From JAHFUI01 sp041485905 (GTDB taxonomy: Bacteria; Acidobacteriota; Vicinamibacteria; Vicinamibacterales; CAVVIG01), in the NCBI GenBank assembly GCA_041485905.1, contig JBGPKK010000119.1, positions 1-14,212 of the forward strand: 14,212 nt of DNA. The letters are read 5' to 3'. The translations under genes and the position numbers were made by a program. Positions 13,376-14,212 of this stretch are shown here, one piece after another (the first letter of the stretch is position 1; each line of letters opens with the position of its first letter). Under the pieces are notes generated by a model that saw only the letters and a program-made list of their open reading frames with translations, was not told where the DNA came from and did not search any database.

Positions 13376-14212
13376 GCGACCGCAAGACCATTCTGCTGAT
13401 CGATGACGACGACAGCCTCAGGCGCGTGGTCGAGTACAACCTGCGGGAAGAAGGCTACGACGTGGTGACGGCGGCTGCCGGAGCCGAAGGACTGCAGCTC
13501 TTTCAAAGCCGGCCGGTCGATCTCGTTCTCACGGATGTGCGCATGCCCGAGATGGATGGCGTCGATGTCCTCGCTCGGCTCAAAGCGATCCAATCCGACC
13601 TGCCCGTCGTCATGCTGACCGCGCACGGAACGATCACATCGGCGGTCGAAGCGATGAAGCTTGGCGCTTTTGACTACCTCACGAAGCCGTTCGATCGCGA
13701 GCGGTTGAAGGCAGTGGTCCGCAAGGCGCTGGACATGGCGGCGCTCGCCAGCGAAAACCGACAGCTGCGCCAGGTCATCGCCGAACGCTTCTCGTTTGCG
13801 AGCATGATCGCGGGATCGCGGGCCATGCGGGCGGTGACCGATACGGCCGCACGAGTCGCACAGGCGGATACGACGGTGTTGCTGGAAGGCGAAAGCGGCA
13901 CGGGGAAGGAACTACTGGCGAAGGCGATTCACTTCCACAGCAGTCGGGCTCGCGGGCCCTTCGTCACAATCAACTGCGGTGCCATTCCCGAACAACTGCT
14001 CGAATCCGAGTTGTTCGGCCACCGGCGCGGATCGTTCACGGGCGCAGTGGCTGACAAGAAGGGCAAGTTCGAAGCCGCCGACCGGGGCACGATCTTTCTC
14101 GACGAGATCGGCGAACTGGACCTGGATCTCCAGGCGAAGCTGCTGCGCGTGATTCAGGAACGGCGGGTCACGCCGCTGGGCTCGCACGAATCGATACCGG
14201 TCAACGTGCGGG
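13372..14212 (+). CDS. NtrC/ZraR-family sigma-54 response regulator, C-terminus cut by window edge
   Basis: The 280 visible residues hold a receiver domain (1-120) and most of a sigma-54-interacting AAA+ domain. The receiver has the acidic pocket DDDD (11-14), phosphoacceptor D55, T83 and K105. The ATPase has Walker A GESGTGKE (173-180), the sigma-54 contact loop GSFTGA (220-225) in place of the common GAFTGA, and Walker B LDEIGE with D244-E245. Family length is about 450-480 aa, so the end of the ATPase and the Fis-type DNA-binding domain lie beyond the window. The gene is translationally coupled to the kinase. It should hydrolyse ATP to open sigma-54 promoters when phosphorylated. The candidate target is the divergent efflux operon, which has a matching -24/-12 element and an upstream dyad. 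Confidence 0.94.
   Translation, partial: MSDRKTILLIDDDDSLRRVVEYNLREEGYDVVTAAAGAEGLQLFQSRPVDLVLTDVRMPEMDGVDVLARLKAIQSDLPVVMLTAHGTITSAVEAMKLGAFDYLTKPFDRERLKAVVRKALDMAALASENRQLRQVIAERFSFASMIAGSRAMRAVTDTAARVAQADTTVLLEGESGTGKELLAKAIHFHSSRARGPFVTINCGAIPEQLLESELFGHRRGSFTGAVADKKGKFEAADRGTIFLDEIGELDLDLQAKLLRVIQERRVTPLGSHESIPVNVR

Noticed and set aside
1..14212. Transposons, integrases, attachment sites, CRISPR arrays, tRNA or rRNA genes
   Set aside because: No transposase or integrase frames, terminal inverted repeats, regularly spaced repeats or cloverleaf/rRNA-like segments were seen on either strand, so any transfer of this cluster cannot be shown from the window.

Overview
This is a GC-rich window from a Gram-negative bacterium: it encodes an RND pump with periplasmic adaptor and outer-membrane channel, and an NtrC-type two-component system. 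The lineage cannot be fixed from the sequence. Acidobacteriota (Vicinamibacteria-like) or a high-GC Pseudomonadota would fit, at low confidence. No rRNA, tRNA, CRISPR array or transposase was seen.

Layout. One long run of genes occupies the minus strand from about 12.1 kb down to base 1, with tiny gaps or ATGA/TGATG overlaps. In transcription order it encodes a small Fis/NtrC-type DNA-binding protein; a TolC-family channel; a CusB-like adaptor with a Met-rich tail; a CusA-like Cu(I)/Ag(I) RND pump; an unrecognised 165-aa protein; NAD-type malic enzyme; a DUF2933 protein; an isoprenylcysteine-methyltransferase-like membrane protein; a His-rich YHS protein; a DUF5676-like membrane protein; a possible 50-aa protein; a Cys-doublet CBS-domain protein; a wrecked acetate kinase (ackA remnant); a 41-aa membrane peptide; a DUF302 protein; and the N-terminus of phosphoketolase, cut by the window edge. 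Divergent from this, on the plus strand from 12.26 kb, are a membrane histidine kinase and an NtrC-family response regulator, the latter cut by the right edge.

How it fits together. The kinase/regulator pair probably senses envelope metal and activates the efflux operon. The 177-bp divergent intergenic region supports this. It holds a candidate sigma-54 -24/-12 promoter (GG-N10-GC) pointing at the pump operon. A 16-bp dyad and a weaker related copy lie 100-145 bp upstream of it, the usual place for sites of a sigma-54 activator. If that promoter is right, the leader carries a perfect 9-bp-arm hairpin and the first ORF probably starts further downstream than the longest reading.

The operon couples metal efflux (CusCBA plus small His-, Cys- and Met-rich envelope proteins) to central carbon metabolism (malic enzyme and the phosphoketolase/acetate kinase pair). 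The acetate kinase has lost an internal block and its whole C-terminal half, so the phosphoketolase-to-acetate branch is not complete at this locus.
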